A stretch of 6,466 bases of DNA, from positions 3,272 through 9,737 of the forward strand of contig CAKXAF010000057.1 in the NCBI GenBank assembly GCA_934869045.1, written 5' to 3'. The notes beneath the pieces were generated by a model. The model worked only from the letters and a program-made list of their open reading frames with translations, made no database searches and was not told the origin of the DNA. The stretch is from an uncultured Nitrososphaerota archaeon. GTDB lineage: Bacteria > Bacillota > Clostridia > Oscillospirales > Ruminococcaceae. A program made the position numbers and the translations under genes. This document shows, one piece after another, positions 6,209 to 6,466 of the stretch (its first letter is position 1; each line of letters begins with the position of its first letter).

Positions 6209-6276
6209 ATAGACGCCACCCGGCCTTTCTGAAAAACGTTCAATCTGCAGCCGTTCAGGGCTTTTGCATATGTATT

Positions 6277-6305
6277 AGAATACCGTTTCTCCCCCTGATT
6301 GTCAA
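6277..6305 (-). promoter_or_regulatory. Sigma-A-type promoter for the MATE gene
   Basis: The minus strand reads TTGACA (6300-6305, a perfect -35), a 17-bp spacer, then TATTCT (6277-6282, 5 of 6 to the -10 consensus). Transcription should begin near 6270, giving a leader of about 60 nt before the TTG start at 6208. A 7-bp direct repeat, GACAATC on the minus strand (6297-6303 and 6312-6318, 15 bp apart), overlaps the -35 and could be an operator. Confidence 0.7.
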
Positions 6306-6345
6306 CGGCAAGATTGTCCAAAGATAACCGGCGGCGCCCTTCCGA

Positions 6346-6370
6346 AAACAGGCGCTTTTCCAGTGCGCCT
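6346..6370 (-). terminator. Short hairpin overlapping the GGDEF stop codon, probable weak terminator
   Basis: On the minus strand AGGCGC and GCGCCT (6365-6370 with 6350-6355) form a perfect 6-bp GC-rich stem with a 9-nt loop, followed by GTTTTC. The 5' arm overlaps the TAG stop of the GGDEF gene. The U-tract is short, so termination is probably partial. A new promoter 45 nt further on supports a transcript boundary here. Confidence 0.45.
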
Positions 6371-6466
6371 AGCAGCAGATAACCCGGTTCTTCCCCTCGG
6401 CCTTGGCCCGGTACAGCGCACTGTCCGCACGGCCGATAAGCTCCTCCGTTGGAACGTCGCCCGGTG
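6369..6466 (-). CDS. GGDEF-domain protein (putative diguanylate cyclase), C-terminal end only
   Basis: Only the last 31 codons and a TAG stop are inside the window; the start and most of the protein lie beyond the right edge. The visible tail contains ADSALYRAKAEGKNRV, which matches the well-known end of GGDEF domains (A-D-x-A-L-Y-x-A-K-x-x-G-R/K-N-R-V). GGDEF domains condense two GTP into the second messenger c-di-GMP. The active-site GGDEF/GGEEF loop, any sensory or membrane domain, and any inhibitory site are outside the window. Whether the protein is catalytically active therefore cannot be judged, and it may carry other domains further upstream. The protein ends seven residues after this motif with VICC, so no EAL or other domain follows. 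The family assignment is confident; activity and partners are unknown. Confidence 0.85.
   Translation of the reverse strand, partial: PGDVPTEELIGRADSALYRAKAEGKNRVICC

Noticed and set aside
6257..6271. Four-codon ATG-to-TGA leader peptide in the MATE 5' region
   Set aside because: It is very near the predicted transcript start, has no Shine-Dalgarno sequence, and is too short to distinguish from chance.
1..6466. CRISPR array, insertion sequence, prophage or defence island
   Set aside because: No spaced direct repeats, transposase, terminal inverted repeats or phage genes are seen. The genes are intact housekeeping or transport genes in one orientation.

Overview
The window is a stretch of ordinary chromosome from what is most likely a moderately GC-rich member of the Firmicutes, class Clostridia, probably a gut Oscillospiraceae-type organism. 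This is an inference from strong AGGAGG ribosome-binding sites, sigma-A-type promoters, intrinsic terminators and the style of the proteins. No marker gene is present to prove it. Every gene I can support lies on the minus strand, so the region reads right to left.

Layout in order of transcription. (1) Positions 6369-6466 hold the last 31 codons of a GGDEF-domain protein (diguanylate cyclase type), ending in a short hairpin. (2) A good promoter at 6277-6305 drives a complete MATE-family efflux transporter (4853-6208, TTG start), which ends at a strong bidirectional terminator (4797-4836). (3) An extended -10 promoter at 4759-4767 starts a transcript with a leader of about 230 nt. That leader has no convincing gene but many nested complementary segments, including two three-way-junction-like elements. 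It runs into the ribosome-binding site of an arylamine N-acetyltransferase (3741-4520). (4) After a 63-nt gap holding a perfect 8-bp hairpin comes a full-length glutamine-dependent NAD+ synthetase, nadE (1758-3677). (5) A separate promoter (1646-1674) reads through a leader terminator (1578-1620) into a uracil permease of the UraA/PyrP type (124-1527), which ends at a 14-bp-stem terminator (66-105).

The genes read as three or four independent transcription units of housekeeping or membrane-transport function: c-di-GMP signalling, multidrug/cation efflux, an acetyltransferase plus NAD+ synthesis unit, and pyrimidine uptake. I see no phage, mobile element, CRISPR array, toxin-antitoxin pair or defence system.

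The two items most worth attention are RNA-level. One is the structured leader upstream of the acetyltransferase-nadE unit, a candidate cis-regulatory RNA that I cannot match to a known class. The other is the very short transcription-attenuator leader upstream of the uracil permease, which lacks a recognisable PyrR-binding element.
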